NCBI GenBank assembly: GCA_949128115.1
Contig: OX421965.1
Coordinates: 8,312,753-8,376,752 of the forward strand
Reading direction: 5' to 3'
Source: Anaspis maculata
Lineage: Eukaryota > Arthropoda > Insecta > Coleoptera > Scraptiidae
DNA length: 64,000 bases
A program made the position numbers and the translations under genes. Of this stretch, positions 1 through 10,150 are shown piece by piece; the first letter of the stretch is position 1; each line of letters starts with the position of its first letter. Under the pieces are notes generated by a model. That model had not been told where the DNA came from and did not search any database. It saw nothing but the letters and a program-made list of their open reading frames with translations.

Positions 1-840
1 CTTGTCTTATGGACCGAAAGCCCCCAAAAATTTTGTCTTGCGACCAGATTTTCGATCAAGGGGATGTTCCCACACAAAATCCAGTTGGTTTTATATGTAC
101 CTACATACCTTATGACGTAAATTTTTGGCCATTTTTTGACAGGCTCATACCAGCCTAAAGCCCCCGGTCTGAGATGTAAGACAAAGCAATTTTTAACAAC
201 CTTATCAACGCACATTGGACCTACAGGGTTAAAATCATGTACCTTATGACGTAAGTTTTGAGGCACCAGCTCCCTGTCCATGACAGTTCAGTGAGAGAAT
301 ATCAAGGTCATAGGAATATGAATATGTCTGTTGACCTGATGACCTACCTAGATCTACTTTTAAAACAAAATTGGGCGAACAAAGAGCTGGACGAATATTA
401 AAAGGGTTCCAAAGGGTTCCTCTGAATCCAGTCCAGACTTCAGTGCTATCAGCAGCTGTCATTACTTTTCCTATCATCTATTCATAGCCTCCTGAGATAA
501 GAAACACTGTGTGCATGGACTGTGATGAGATGAATAAAAAATAAAATTCCTGGGACTGGAATTCCTGGGAAGGAAAAATCGTGAAATGTTGACAACTTTA
601 CCAAGCTGCCTTTCAAGATTAGATTAGCTCCTGCCATCGGCATGGCAGTTTCCCAGATAAATCAACGCTGAAATCTCAGAGAAAAACGAAGGCAAAAATC
701 TAGCATTCTAACCTCAATCTCTAACAAACAAAATCGAAACGTTTTATCGCTCACACAACAGGTTGGCAGCCGGGCACGTTAGGCACGACTGAAAATTCGA
801 CGGTTTTGTAAAGAGAATTGCTAGGAAATTGACGAAAATA
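1..840. other. unassigned intergenic DNA
   Basis: I see no supportable gene. A 14-bp direct repeat (ACCTTATGACGTAA) occurs at 107-120 and 241-254, and the two surroundings share short stretches, so this may be the eroded remnant of a repeat. The 77-residue minus-strand reading frame at 244-477 has no recognisable motif. Confidence 0.4.
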
Positions 841-847
841 GGCTCAC

Positions 848-865
848 CTTCTCTAAAATATTCAT
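848..865 (-). other. possible first coding exon of a gene lying left of the window
   Basis: On the minus strand an ATG in good context (TTCAAAATGAAT) is followed by five codons (MNILEK) and then a strong splice donor, AAG|GTGAGC, at 848/847. This is a common layout for a short first coding exon. Any 5' UTR would run from about 870 to 960. No acceptor with a continuing reading frame was found between 1 and 840, so the rest of the gene would lie outside the window. Seen: the ATG and the donor. Inferred: that it is a gene. Confidence 0.2.
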
Positions 866-1572
866 TTTGAACAAGAGGCACACCACCAGAGCGATAAGTC
901 ACACACGTAGGCGACGTTTACTTGTTGTAGATAGCATAGATAGTCGTGTACTAGATAAAGGAAATTGACGGAATTTTGAAACGGAAAATGGTCGATTACA
1001 TGCTCCTGATAAAGACGGCAGGCCACACACGGTACATAACAACGATAACGATAACAAAACCAGTGACCAGTGTCCAGTGTCCAGTGAAAACGAAAACAGT
1101 TAAAGATCTGTCGAGAAACGTGATTCGTCTCACTTGTGCAGAGTTCTGTAAGATTTCATGCGTGCTTCCAGATGAATATTCTAGGTGGCGCCACCGACTG
1201 CGAGCTGGGATGAAAATATGTGGTGTGGACAGGGCCGTAGTCAGAAAGGAGGGAGCGAAGGGGCTCAGGATTCACCTGAAGAAATTCGACGAGGCCGCCC
1301 AGTTGCACGCTGGTTACACGTTGGTTGGCACTATACAGGGTGTTTGGTACTGGTTGTAACAAACTCTCAGGAATGATCCCCATCATGCCATCAAAAATGA
1401 AGTCGAAATAGAAAAACCTCATGGTCCCAAAATGCTTTTTCAAAACGATACAGGGGGTATTGAAGTTTACCTTCTAAAATAGATTTTTTTACCGTAACTC
1501 ATCGATCTTGATCCGCTCAACCAATTTTGATCAAATTAGAATCAAAATTTGCTAAAATAAGTCTCTACCGAA
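866..1572. other. unassigned, with a truncated TACAGGGTG-type repeat
   Basis: No gene is supportable. The motif TACAGGGTGTTTGGTAC near 1335 is a typical terminus of the foldback repeats found throughout the window, and a second TACAGGGGG occurs near 1450. No inverted partner was found, so this looks like a one-ended or decayed copy. Confidence 0.35.
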
Positions 1573-2324
1573 CAGTGGCGTATTTAGAGATTTGGGATGG
1601 GGGGGGGGCAAGGTGATTTTTTTTCAATAATGCAAGATACTTGAGAAGGAGGAGTTTGCGGGGGGGGGGGGGGGGGGGTGAATAGAAGGCACGGCCAGCC
1701 GCCGTTCAAATGGTGCAATTTTCGGAAAGCACGGGCAGGTGGCGTGTTCAGCATTTGTCGTTTGGTCGCTCAAATTAGTTATTAATCACGCTGTCTTCAA
1801 ATTTCAACGTGGCGCCAAACTTACTGATAGATGTTGATGGTTTGGTACAAAAATTTTAATTTTTCTCATATGCGCTGATAATTTCTTGCTAACTAATTGC
1901 TCTAGGCGACATCTAGCGACAAAATCCCAAATTCGAGGCTGACCTACTAGTAATAGTTATACAATGCATATACTATGTACCGTATGTTTGTTAAAATAAT
2001 GAATTAGGGCAGGCTGTGAATTTTAAAACGTATGTTCGAAATGTATTCCATGACGACGGCTCATCATTTTGAAATCAAATTTGAGTGATTATTGATAAAT
2101 TCACGACATACGTTTTCACTTCCATAGCCTGCCCTAATTCATGATTTTAACGAACATACGGTATTATACAACAAAATTAGGTAAACATTTTTGAATTTAC
2201 AACATTATCGGAGCGCGCCTGTTCTTTTGCCGGTATACCTTCTTCTTATTATTATCATCACAGATCGATGGGGTGGGGGGGGAGGCACATGCCCCCCCAT
2301 GCCACCCCCATAAATACGCCACTG
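1573..2324. mobile_element. non-autonomous hAT element (hAT MITE A)
   Basis: The ends are inverted repeats, CAGTGGCGTATTTAG on the left and AAATACGCCACTG on the right. The element is flanked by a perfect 8-bp target duplication, CTACCGAA, at 1565-1572 and 2325-2332. An 8-bp duplication with CA..TG termini is diagnostic of hAT transposons. There is no transposase reading frame, so it is non-autonomous. G-rich and C-rich runs just inside the two ends are complementary. A second foldback sits inside it at 1978-2163. Confidence 0.85.
1978..2163. mobile_element. small foldback MITE nested in hAT MITE A
   Basis: The left end TACCGTATGTTTGTTAAAAT reads on into GAATTAGGGCAGGCT. The right end is its inverse with few mismatches, AGCCTGCCCTAATTC followed by AACGAACATACGGTA. 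The arms are about 38 bp around a core of about 110 bp. It carries no coding capacity. The flanks fit a TA target, but the family is not identified. Confidence 0.7.
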
Positions 2325-2388
2325 CTACCGAACCATAGAGACCGAACAATAATAAATGTACCTACTGAGTTTCATTACAAAGTTTTAA

Positions 2389-2745
2389 GGACGGCATTTC
2401 CTAGCATAAAAAATGGCTGAAACAGACTGCGGATTAGCTGCAGAGCGGAAGAGAAAGAGATAGATTCTTGTGGCGTGAGTTTCTGCCAAATCTGAGCAGC
2501 TAAAAATGTAACAAAAAAATGAGTTATTCAAATCTGGGCTGGCAAGAGAATAAGGGATTTTTTTTGGAAAAAATATGAAAATTTTGAAAAAAAAAATTCG
2601 AGCTTCCCGAATTTTGAAATTTTTAAATATGTACTTATTAATTTTCATTCTAGATTTTAGATTACTATTATTTTTTTCAAGTCTCTTACTCCACTGGTTC
2701 TCATGAAACTTACGTTTAAAGAAAAAACACTAGAAAATGCCGTCC
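2389..2745. mobile_element. TTAA-flanked MITE (piggyBac-like)
   Basis: The termini GGACGGCATTTCCTAG and CTAGAAAATGCCGTCC are inverted repeats with TTAA on both sides (2385-2388 and 2746-2749). A TTAA target is typical of piggyBac elements. No protein is encoded. The interior is very A/T-rich with poly-A and poly-T runs. Confidence 0.7.
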
Positions 2746-3287
2746 TTAAGGGACGAAGACAATGGGCTGTTAGTTGTTAGGTACTTTCTGCTTTTACTTG
2801 CTATGGTATGTATACAGGGGGTGTTTCATGGTTGAGATCGACATAGAATATACTTAAGGGTAGGTAGCGTTTTTCAAGGCGAATCAGGATATCTAGCTTC
2901 GAAATTTTTCAACCGCTCTTCGTTTCGAAGGCCTTTGTTACAGGGTCATCGTGATTCATGTATTTTGTCGATCTTGGGTGACCATATGTACCTACTCTTT
3001 TCAAGAGTATTGTACTCTTTTTGGACTCAAATTACTCTATACTCTCTCTTTTAAATTTTACTCCTGGATATACTCTATTTCTACAAAAGAAACTTCTGTT
3101 TTCAAATTACTGCAAAAAACAAAAAACAAATCAAAAGTTGGCGGGATTCTTTCTGCAAATTGGTGGTTTAATTCCTTTAGGTTGGTAGCTTGACGAGTCG
3201 TGAGTCGATCATGAAATTTGAAAATCTGAACCATCCCGCAAAACCCGAAAAAATGTTGAGCTTTTTTGAGGGGCTGATGCGACCCTC
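2746..3287. other. unassigned, with a truncated TACAGGG foldback arm at 2813-2975
   Basis: From 2813 the sequence resembles the left arm of the 27838-29075 foldback: TACAGGGGGTG, then a shared stretch ending near ATTCATGTATTTTGTCGAT. It has no inverted partner. It is followed by a stretch rich in ACTCTTT, like the right end of the hAT element at 22054-22948. No gene is seen. Confidence 0.4.
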
Positions 3288-3570
3288 AAGCTTAGTTTAT
3301 AGACGCAACCGGATACGGAACCGCATACAGTTACGCAAGGCTAAACTTCGACAATCTGAAATCGTCGCAAATGGTTAATAGTGAACGCAATGCCCGCAAC
3401 CGTATCCCGTATACGCAAGGAGTTGGCCAACATAATCCGTGGCCAACATCCAACTCTTGCGTTGCGGTTGCGGATGCGTAAATGAACCTTGGTTTCCACC
3501 AATCAGAATTTGAGTTTGGATGGCTAAGTGAACAACAATGTCAATGTGGAGTGGAGTGGAGTGACACACT
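3288..3570. repeat. partial copy of the CGCAAGCGGATACGG foldback family
   Basis: It begins AGCTTAGTTTATAGACGCAAC and shares GGATACGGAACCGCATAC, the ACTCTTGCGTTGC block and the AATTTGAGTTTGGATGGCT block with the foldback at 21152-21778. The matching right terminus is absent, so this copy is truncated. It is non-coding. Confidence 0.6.
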
Positions 3571-3795
3571 TAGGCCCAACTGCACTGCTCGCCCTTGAAT
3601 CTCTACTTTAGTAAGCTCGGCTTAAGTTAAGGTTCACCTAAGGGCCATGAGTTCACTGCACCGATTTAGCTTGGGCAAAACTTAGCTAAGCCATGGTTAG
3701 GCTTTAGCAAAGTTTCAAACCTTGGGGATATTTAATTTTTGGCCATTAAAGTTGGTTGGTTGCATAAATAGTATTTTCTGAAAATTTCCGAAAAA
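3571..3795. other. unassigned
   Basis: Short spacer between two repeats. It contains TTAG/CTAA-rich short repeats (CTTAAGTTAAGG, CTTAGCTAAGCC) but no convincing element or gene. Confidence 0.3.
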
Positions 3796-4599
3796 TACAG
3801 GATGTCTCAAAAATATCGCATTCCGAGTCCAGAGCGGTATATAGAATCCACCCAAAAACACAAGAAAAATGTTAAAAATAATTAATAACGTTTATTTTTG
3901 AAGATATGGGAGGGAGGGGGGGGGGTGGTGGCAAAAAGGGTGGAACTTCTTCCCCCTCGATTTTCAATATTCAAAGTGGTTTTGATGAACTGTTTGTGAT
4001 AGACTTACCAGTGTAAATTATCAACCAGTGGGTGTGCAGATACAGGGTAAGTCATGAATCACAAAAATCCAGTAGGTATTCTACAATTAATGGTGCTATT
4101 CTGTAAAAAATAACATTCCATAAACGCTCTGTTATGTAAAAATTCGTGTCGGCCATTGGCTGTTGCCTAGATAATAACAACGTAACAGAGCCTTTATAGA
4201 ATGTAATTTTTTAGAGAATCGCACCATTAATCTAAAATATTCCATTGGCTCCCCAAATAATTTAGAATACGATATGACTCTTTTTGTTGCCATAGATAAA
4301 ATTTTACTGACGTTTTTGGAGGAAAATGAATTCTTGACATTTATGAGTCAGCCTGTATATCAAATAGAAGTTCAGTGCCCATCCAGTGGTTGATAATTTT
4401 CACTGATTATTATCTCACAATAATTCCCCAAAATCATTTTGACTTACGAAAATGAAGGGGAGCGAAGTCCTCTACACCTTGATCCCTATATTTCCAAAAA
4501 ATAAACGTCACAAATTTTTTTGAATATTCTTCTCGTATTCTTGAGTGGATTCCATATGTCGCTCTGGACTCAAAATGCGATACTTCTGAGACACCTGTA
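3796..4599. mobile_element. TACAGGATGTCTCAAAA-type foldback element
   Basis: The left end (TACAGGATGTCTCAAAA, then CGCATTCCGAGTCCAGAGCG) is answered by an inverted right end (CGCTCTGGACTCAAAATGCG, then GAGACACCTGTA). The arms extend several hundred bases with mismatches. A second member with the same ends lies at 16571-17268. No transposase is present. A different MITE is nested at 4088-4229. Confidence 0.7.
4088..4229. mobile_element. TAATGGTGC MITE nested in the foldback
   Basis: Inverted ends TAATGGTGCTATTCTGTAAA and ATTTTTTAGAGAATCGCACC, with a core of about 75 bp. A second, inverted and diverged copy is at 55403-55537. Two copies with the same limits at unrelated sites support a mobile unit of about 140 bp. 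It is non-coding. Confidence 0.7.
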
Positions 4600-5034
4600 T
4601 AGGCATTTTTTGGTTACAAAGTTTTTTCGATTTTTTTTTCCAAAGAGTTGATAATTAACAGCAGGGAAACTTCAGTGAAGTTTTCATGCCTGTCTTTTTC
4701 AAATAGTGATGATACTCTACAGTTTTTTGAGTTCACAACCCACAGGACAAAATAACGTTCCAATAACATACAATTAATGTTGAAATGTTTCTTGTAACAT
4801 TTGTAAAATGTGCTCAAATACATTTAAGGAATGTTCCAGGAACCTCTATGTTCGTCTCTCGGAATATGCAAAAAATGTGGATAAAATGTTACACTAAAAC
4901 ATCCCGTAATTGTTTATGCGAGACGTTGGAGGAACAGAACGGGAATTCATCAATAAGATGTTACAATGTTACATCACGATGATGTTTCGTTTCTTCATCA
5001 TAGGAATGTTGAGAGAAGAAATAAATATGACATA
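4600..5034. repeat. ATGTT-rich degenerate motif region
   Basis: Between about 4775 and 5010 the hexamers AATGTT, ATGTTAC and AACATT recur at irregular spacing on both strands. A similar stretch is at 10250-10540. This may be the body of a decayed palindromic element. No gene is seen. Confidence 0.35.
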
Positions 5035-5213
5035 TACAGGGGTGCTTCAGATTAACCATTGAATATTTTGACAAGATGTTCTCATCGTTCTAATTCGAAA
5101 ACTAATAGGCAATAGGCTTCTCACTTATAGAGGCATATTGTCATATTTTCCAGATCAGAATGTTGACAAGAATATCAAGTCAAAATATTCAATTAAACCT
5201 GAACCACCCTGTA
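5035..5213. mobile_element. short TACAGGGGTG foldback MITE
   Basis: Inverted ends TACAGGGGTGCTTCAGATTA and TAAACCTGAACCACCCTGTA. The arms continue inward through GAATATTTTGAC and GTCAAAATATTC. The length is about 180 bp and it is non-coding. The TA at each end fits a TA target. Confidence 0.7.
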
Positions 5214-5702
5214 TATAGATATCCCAGATTTCAGTTAAAAATTACCCTAGGCTTCCCACTTGATGTAATGAACTATTTGTTCAATAGAGTTTACAAAATT
5301 CGAAATAAATTCGAATTTAGTGGACGACAGTCAATTTTTTTTTTTTGGGGGGGGGGGGATTCTGTACTGAAAGTCACTTGACAGCAAGCCAATTCGTTGA
5401 CAACGTCGTCCACTGTAAAATGGCCGTAACAGAAACTGGCCGTTCTGTTTTCCAAAAATTAAGTCAACGACGGGGATGCTCCACGTTGGGTTGGTGATTT
5501 TTCTGAGGATTTTTCACACGTTGTAAGTTGTGATCATGGACTCACCTTTCGCTTCCGTTGGCACGACGATTTTGCAAAGATTGCTCCAAATGAGTGTAAT
5601 TTACCCTGATAATCGATCAGGAATTGTACATTATTCTGGCTAGGTACTAAAATACGTTTGTAATAAAAACGTTTGACAGGAGACACTTCCGCACTGACGT
5701 TC
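5214..5702. other. unassigned
   Basis: No gene or element is supportable. A T-run followed by a G-run at about 5336-5360 is the only notable feature. Confidence 0.3.
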
Positions 5703-5903
5703 GCCTACCTTCTCACAAGTCTTCTCTGGCAATGAATTGTTCTTTTATTGGTTGAAAAACAGTTTAATAATATACTCCATTAAAGCACTGCTATCTTCGA
5801 AGTAATAATGAATCCATTAGTAACGCAAAGATAGAAGATTTTTAAACCGCTTTTCAACCAATAGAAAATTTATTTCAGGGTTTATTTGTAATAGAAGGTA
5901 GGC
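5703..5903. mobile_element. foldback MITE with GCCTACCTTCT ends
   Basis: The ends GCCTACCTTCT and AGAAGGTAGGC are inverted. Inner blocks TTGGTTGAAAAACAGTTTAA and TTTAAACCGCTTTTCAACCAA also pair. The length is about 200 bp and it is non-coding. Confidence 0.6.
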
Positions 5904-6007
5904 AAACCTTAGTCGCAAACTTTCACATGTCAAACATTTTTATTTTTATTAGCAACTAAAATTTTCAATTTCTGCGCAATTATCGCAAAGTAGATGAAAT
6001 AGCTATT

Positions 6008-6127
6008 TAAGACACAAGTGTTAAAAGCGACAGATATTACTTTGTGAGCGTGGACGCTTGCGAAACGAGCGTCAGCGAGTGGAGAAACCCCGCTCACAAA
6101 ATAAGACACTTTTAACACTTGTATCTT
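6008..6127. mobile_element. foldback MITE with TAAGACACAAGTGTTAAAAG ends
   Basis: Inverted ends of about 20 bp (right end CTTTTAACACTTGTATCTTA) around a 80-bp core, with complementary inner blocks (TTTGTGAGCG and CGCTCACAAA). A related hairpin (TCACTTTCAACACGT with ACGTGTTAAAAGTGA) follows at about 6201-6244. Confidence 0.65.
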
Positions 6128-6474
6128 ACAATATTTTACCTACAACGGTTTTTGAAATGTTTAATAAATGTAACAATTTATTGAAAACCATGACAGGAAC
6201 ATCACTTTCAACACGTCGTCATGGTCATCAACGTGTTAAAAGTGACATTGATGACGGGTATTATTTCACGCTTGTAGATAATAATAAGTATATTACACTC
6301 GTTTAATAAGACGTATTATGAAACTCGTCTAATATTCTCAAACTACTTGTACTACCTACTTAGGTATGGTACATGATACATTGACTAACGCACAGTATAG
6401 GTAGGTACCCATTCAATAATTTAGCTAATTCTCACGATTAACTTTTTAACGTTTATTATGTGCACAGTTAGTAG
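6128..6474. other. unassigned, with one hairpin at 6201-6244
   Basis: Apart from the hairpin noted with the preceding MITE, this is A/T-rich DNA with GTAGGTA motifs and no recognisable gene. Confidence 0.3.
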
Positions 6475-6482
6475 GTAATAAT

Positions 6483-7400
6483 TAGGGTTGCCAGATCTCA
6501 TATATTTGGTATGAGACTCATATATTTCAACAAGATCTCATACCTCATACCACACATCAAATATATGAGCAAATCTCATATATTTCCAGCTATTAGCTGT
6601 TTCAGACATAATTTTGTTAATTTTCATTATATATTTTTTTATTTTTGCGCTGCAATTCAAGCATAACAATTCTGAACTGGAATGTTATATTCTTTCTCAA
6701 GTTGAGAGGATTTTTTTCATCATGAGACACTAATGAACGGATGTCCAGAAGAAGGCATCAGCAAAAAAGCTACTGAAAATCGGCAGCTGCAGCTGCAAAA
6801 TATTTTTGAATATGTCTGTACTTTTGTGCTTATTATTTTCTAAAAATTACATGGAAGGGTCGGAATTATTGCCCTGAATGAAGTTATTTTTCTTGACTTG
6901 ATGAAAGAGAATTTTATCGTTAAATTCATTTAGATTACCTACCCACTTTTTCAAAGATGAGCGAACTGTTCACTGTTAATTAGGTATAATTATTAGGTAT
7001 AGGTATATATTAATAGAGGTAGGTAGTTAGTATAGATCTTCTCATATAGGCGGTTCCCTTTTGCTCGCAGCTCGTGCGCAGGTCTTCAAGTATACAAGCT
7101 CACTGGTTTAATTGGCTGTTTAACCGGGAGCACTTTATCGATCGGGCTGGTTGGGGTTGGGGTTGGCGATGGCGCCAATATAGGTGAACCTGCGAGGACC
7201 CCAGGCAAAATTAGGACTTTATAAAATTTCATTAGATTTTCAAATTGTTTATTTTTTATTTATCTTTTTTACGGAATGTTTATTGTGATGTGGATCTGGA
7301 TAGTCATAATAAAAAAATTGACCTCATATATTTTTTGCTAATCTCATATATATTTCTCAGGTGTCTCATATATATGATTCAAAAAAATCTGGCAACCCTA
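6483..7400. mobile_element. non-autonomous hAT element with TAGGGTTGCCAGAT ends
   Basis: The termini TAGGGTTGCCAGATCTCATA and ATCTGGCAACCCTA are inverted, followed inside by repeated CTCATATATT motifs at both ends. A perfect 8-bp duplication, GTAATAAT, flanks the element (6475-6482 and 7401-7408), which fits hAT transposition. The repeated subterminal CTCATATAT motifs resemble transposase-binding arrays. No transposase frame is present in the 918 bp. Confidence 0.85.
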
Positions 7401-7514
7401 GTAATAATACTAAATATTAGTGGTACGACTCGTATTGGTATATCAGTTCGGTGATGCAGTTAGCCTGAAAAGTATAAACCTTATTAGAAAATATTTCTAA
7501 ACGATCCGTAAAAC

Positions 7515-7910
7515 TTACTCTCTTTCTCTCTTCAGGCGCTGGTTGGCCTGTCGGAACCAGTCTGACACCGTTTTGTTAAAATCGTCGACTGTTGCGTTCG
7601 GGAAATGCTGCATAGCTGCCACTACAACACGATTTCGATTAGGTACTTCCATGGAAATAAAAAATATAGGAAAAATGTTCAATATTATACCTTTCATTAT
7701 CTTATACAAATTTCTATCTTTTAGCTTGTGATTCTGTTTTGCCCCAGTCAGGGAACATTTTGATGCCAGGCTGCCACCTGAAGTGATTGCACGCAGTGGT
7801 GGTTGATCTGAAAAGGGAATACAAACACTATAAGGAATAATAGGTAGTTTTGTACCTACTTCAGGAAAAGATTCTTTTTTCAAAATAGAAAAGTGAAATA
7901 ATGAAAAATG
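7515..7910 (-). other. possible coding exon(s) of an unrecognised gene
   Basis: A minus-strand frame is open for 132 codons. Within it are splice-like signals. There is an acceptor, CCCTTTTCAG, before ATCAACCACC near 7808. A second possible acceptor, ATGGAAG, lies near 7645, and a donor, GAGA|GTAAGT, near 7516. The last exon would encode a segment with NRNRVVVAAMQHFPNATVDD followed by a basic end (QRLKRERE). That composition is protein-like, but I cannot assign it to a family. It could be a host exon or a TE protein remnant. A candidate upstream non-coding exon lies at 10018-10150. Confidence 0.3.
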
Positions 7911-8310
7911 CAAAAAAAAATTGAAAAAATAAAAAAACTAAAAAAATTGAAATACAAATAATTCACGTAGAATTCAATAATCGGGCCAATGTCAAAAAAA
8001 AGTCAGTGGCGTGAAAAACGGTCGGAAAAAAGGGGACCTACACCCCAATATCTACGCCACTGGAGAGTATTGGTAAAAAATATCACAAGCAGCTCATTGG
8101 ACAGTATTTCTTAACTATATGTGTGAAATTTGAGCCAAATCGGTCAAAGGTTTAGAAGTTATAAGAAAAAAACGATTTTTAATTTCAAACTTTGGAGGTC
8201 TGTATCTCAGTTATTTTCAATTTTTCGATATAAGTTTTCCTGACCTGTCCTCTTGTTTTTTGATTCTCTATCGACTGGCAAAGTGAAGATCATTAAACCC
8301 GGGACACCCT
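7911..8310. other. A-rich spacer and one-ended TACAGGG repeat
   Basis: It contains a tiny inverted unit, CAGTGGCGTGAAAAACGG to ATCTACGCCACTG (8004-8061), with ends like the hAT MITE at 1573 but no target duplication. This is followed by a repeat arm ending GGGACACCCTGTA at about 8312. No gene is seen. Confidence 0.35.
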
Positions 8311-9424
8311 GTAGACCGAGTAAAAAAATGACGAAAACCTTTATAATTTTTTTTTCCTGAAGTGCCCCCTAAGAAAGATACAGCCCTTCAAATGTGAGTC
8401 TAGAGAATCGTTTTGAATTATTATCACCAACAACTTTCGAAATAAAATTATGAAAATTTGTACATTTACTAACCATTTGATCCTTGATAAAATTAAATTA
8501 AAATTACCCCTGAATTCAGTTCAGGGGTGTGTCAGAATAGGGGGGTGGGGGGTAAAAATAGCTCCAAAATTTTTACACATATTAGTTTTGCCTTTTTGAC
8601 ATAAAATTATGAAATTCTACGGTCTTTTGCATAAAAAAAATGCTCTTGCTGAAACTCGATTAGATGCACCATTCTCAAATGAATTGGATTTTTACATTTT
8701 AATGCACCATAATTGCAATAATGAAATTTAAAAAAAATTCTTTTTTATATCTAAGTCCAAGTATCTAAGCATGTAGGGCATGTAAAAAGATAACGAAAAC
8801 CTCATTAAAGTTTTTTTATTAAAATAATTCTTAAGGCTCCATCGCACTTTTTAGTTTTTATTTTAAATAGTAGGTGGGTACCTATGCAATGTCTCCTTTT
8901 TTTTCTTAATAGGATCATTTTAATGGAAAACTTTATTAAGGTTTTCGTTAAGCATTTCCATGCCCTACATGCTCCTCGACTTGGAGAGAAAAAAGTATTT
9001 TTTTTTTAATTTCATTATTGGAATTATGGTGCATTAAAATGTAAAAATCCAATTCATTTGAGAATGGTGCATCTAATCGAGTTTCAACAAGAGCACCTTT
9101 TTTATGCAAAAGACCGCAAAATTTCATAATTTTATGTCAAAAAGGCAAAACTAAAATGTGTCAAAAATTTGGGGCTATTTTTACCCCCCACCCCCCTAAT
9201 TTGACACACGCCTGAACTGAATTTGGGGGTAATTTAAATTTCATTTTATCAAGCATCAATTGGTTAGTAAATGTACAAATTTTCATAATTTTATTTCGTA
9301 AGGTGTTGGAGATAATAATTCAAACCGATTTTCCAGACTTACATTTGAAGGGCTGTATCTTTCTTAGGGGGCACTTTAGGGAAAAAATTTTTCAAGGTTT
9401 TCGTCATTTTTTTACTCAGTCTAT
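8311..9424. mobile_element. 1.1-kb palindromic foldback element
   Basis: The left arm starts GTAGACCGAGTAAAAAAATG and the right arm ends with its inverse, TTTTTTTACTCAGTCTAT. The arms pair over roughly 500 bp each, including the block GGGGTAATTT/AAATTACCCC and the A/T-rich ATGCACCATTCTC/GAGAATGGTGCAT block. The centre is near 8870. No coding frame exists. Flanking ACACCCTGTA (left) and ACACCTTGTATA (right) link it to the TACAGGGTG group. Confidence 0.75.
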
Positions 9425-10017
9425 ATGTTCCCCAATTTTGACTACCTATTTTAGAAACACCTTGTATATTATTATAAAAAATCAAAGTCCAATTTACAAA
9501 AGGCACACCTATTGCGTAAAATCACGGCCGAAAATCAGTCACTATCTCCTGGTCTATTGGCTCCTGGAGGTCGGATCAAATGGCAAACGGGCCGCCACGC
9601 TTTGGACTGGGACGTGGAGGTCCAGGGCCCGTTTTGTCAAGGTGTCACTTTTTGAGAGATGTCATGTTTAGCACGAAACTTACACATTTATACATGTGCA
9701 TGTGTTGCATGAGAAAACCTACATTTTACTTGACATATTCAGAAAGTACGGAAAAAATTGTTCAAGGAAAGTTTTTTCTTTATTGAATTATCATGAAGGG
9801 GAGGCTTTTTTATGCAGGGTATCCGTCTCGCGTGAACACCCTGTACATGGTACATGGTATAAACGTTTAATAAGGTAGATCGAGTTCAAGTTATTAGCAC
9901 CTTGAAGGCAAGGAAATAGCTTCGAAAGTTAGGTTATAGGATTTACGCGCCAAGTTGTAATGAGACAATTAATGTAAATCATCTATTTATGTGCTAATGA
10001 AAAATAGTTTCACTTAC
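9425..10017. other. unassigned, with a truncated TACAGGG element end
   Basis: Near 9810-9850 the sequence GTATCCGTCTCGCGTGAACA followed by CCCTGTA resembles the right end of the element at 26593-27795, so a decayed relative may be present. The small reading frames at 9303-9878 have no motif. Confidence 0.35.
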
Positions 10018-10150
10018 CTGGTAACTAATCCTCGCACTTATCGGGTTCGTTGATCGGGCGTTCCGATGATGGCTTATTTGCTTTGGCACCAAACAAAACA
10101 CAGGCAAGTCACAACACTAACACACAGAACAATAAATGGCCGCTGGGAAG
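10018..10150 (-). other. possible non-coding first exon
   Basis: On the minus strand a strong donor, ACCAG|GTAAGTG, at 10018/10017 follows about 130 bp of higher-GC sequence without an ATG. The layout resembles a 5' UTR exon with its promoter at 10150-10250. It may belong to a gene whose exons lie at 7515-7810. This rests on splice-site appearance alone. Confidence 0.25.

Noticed and set aside
8004..8061. tiny hAT-like element with CAGTGGCGT ends
   Set aside because: The ends match those at 1573-2324, but the flanks share no 8-bp duplication. It is probably a deletion relic or chance.
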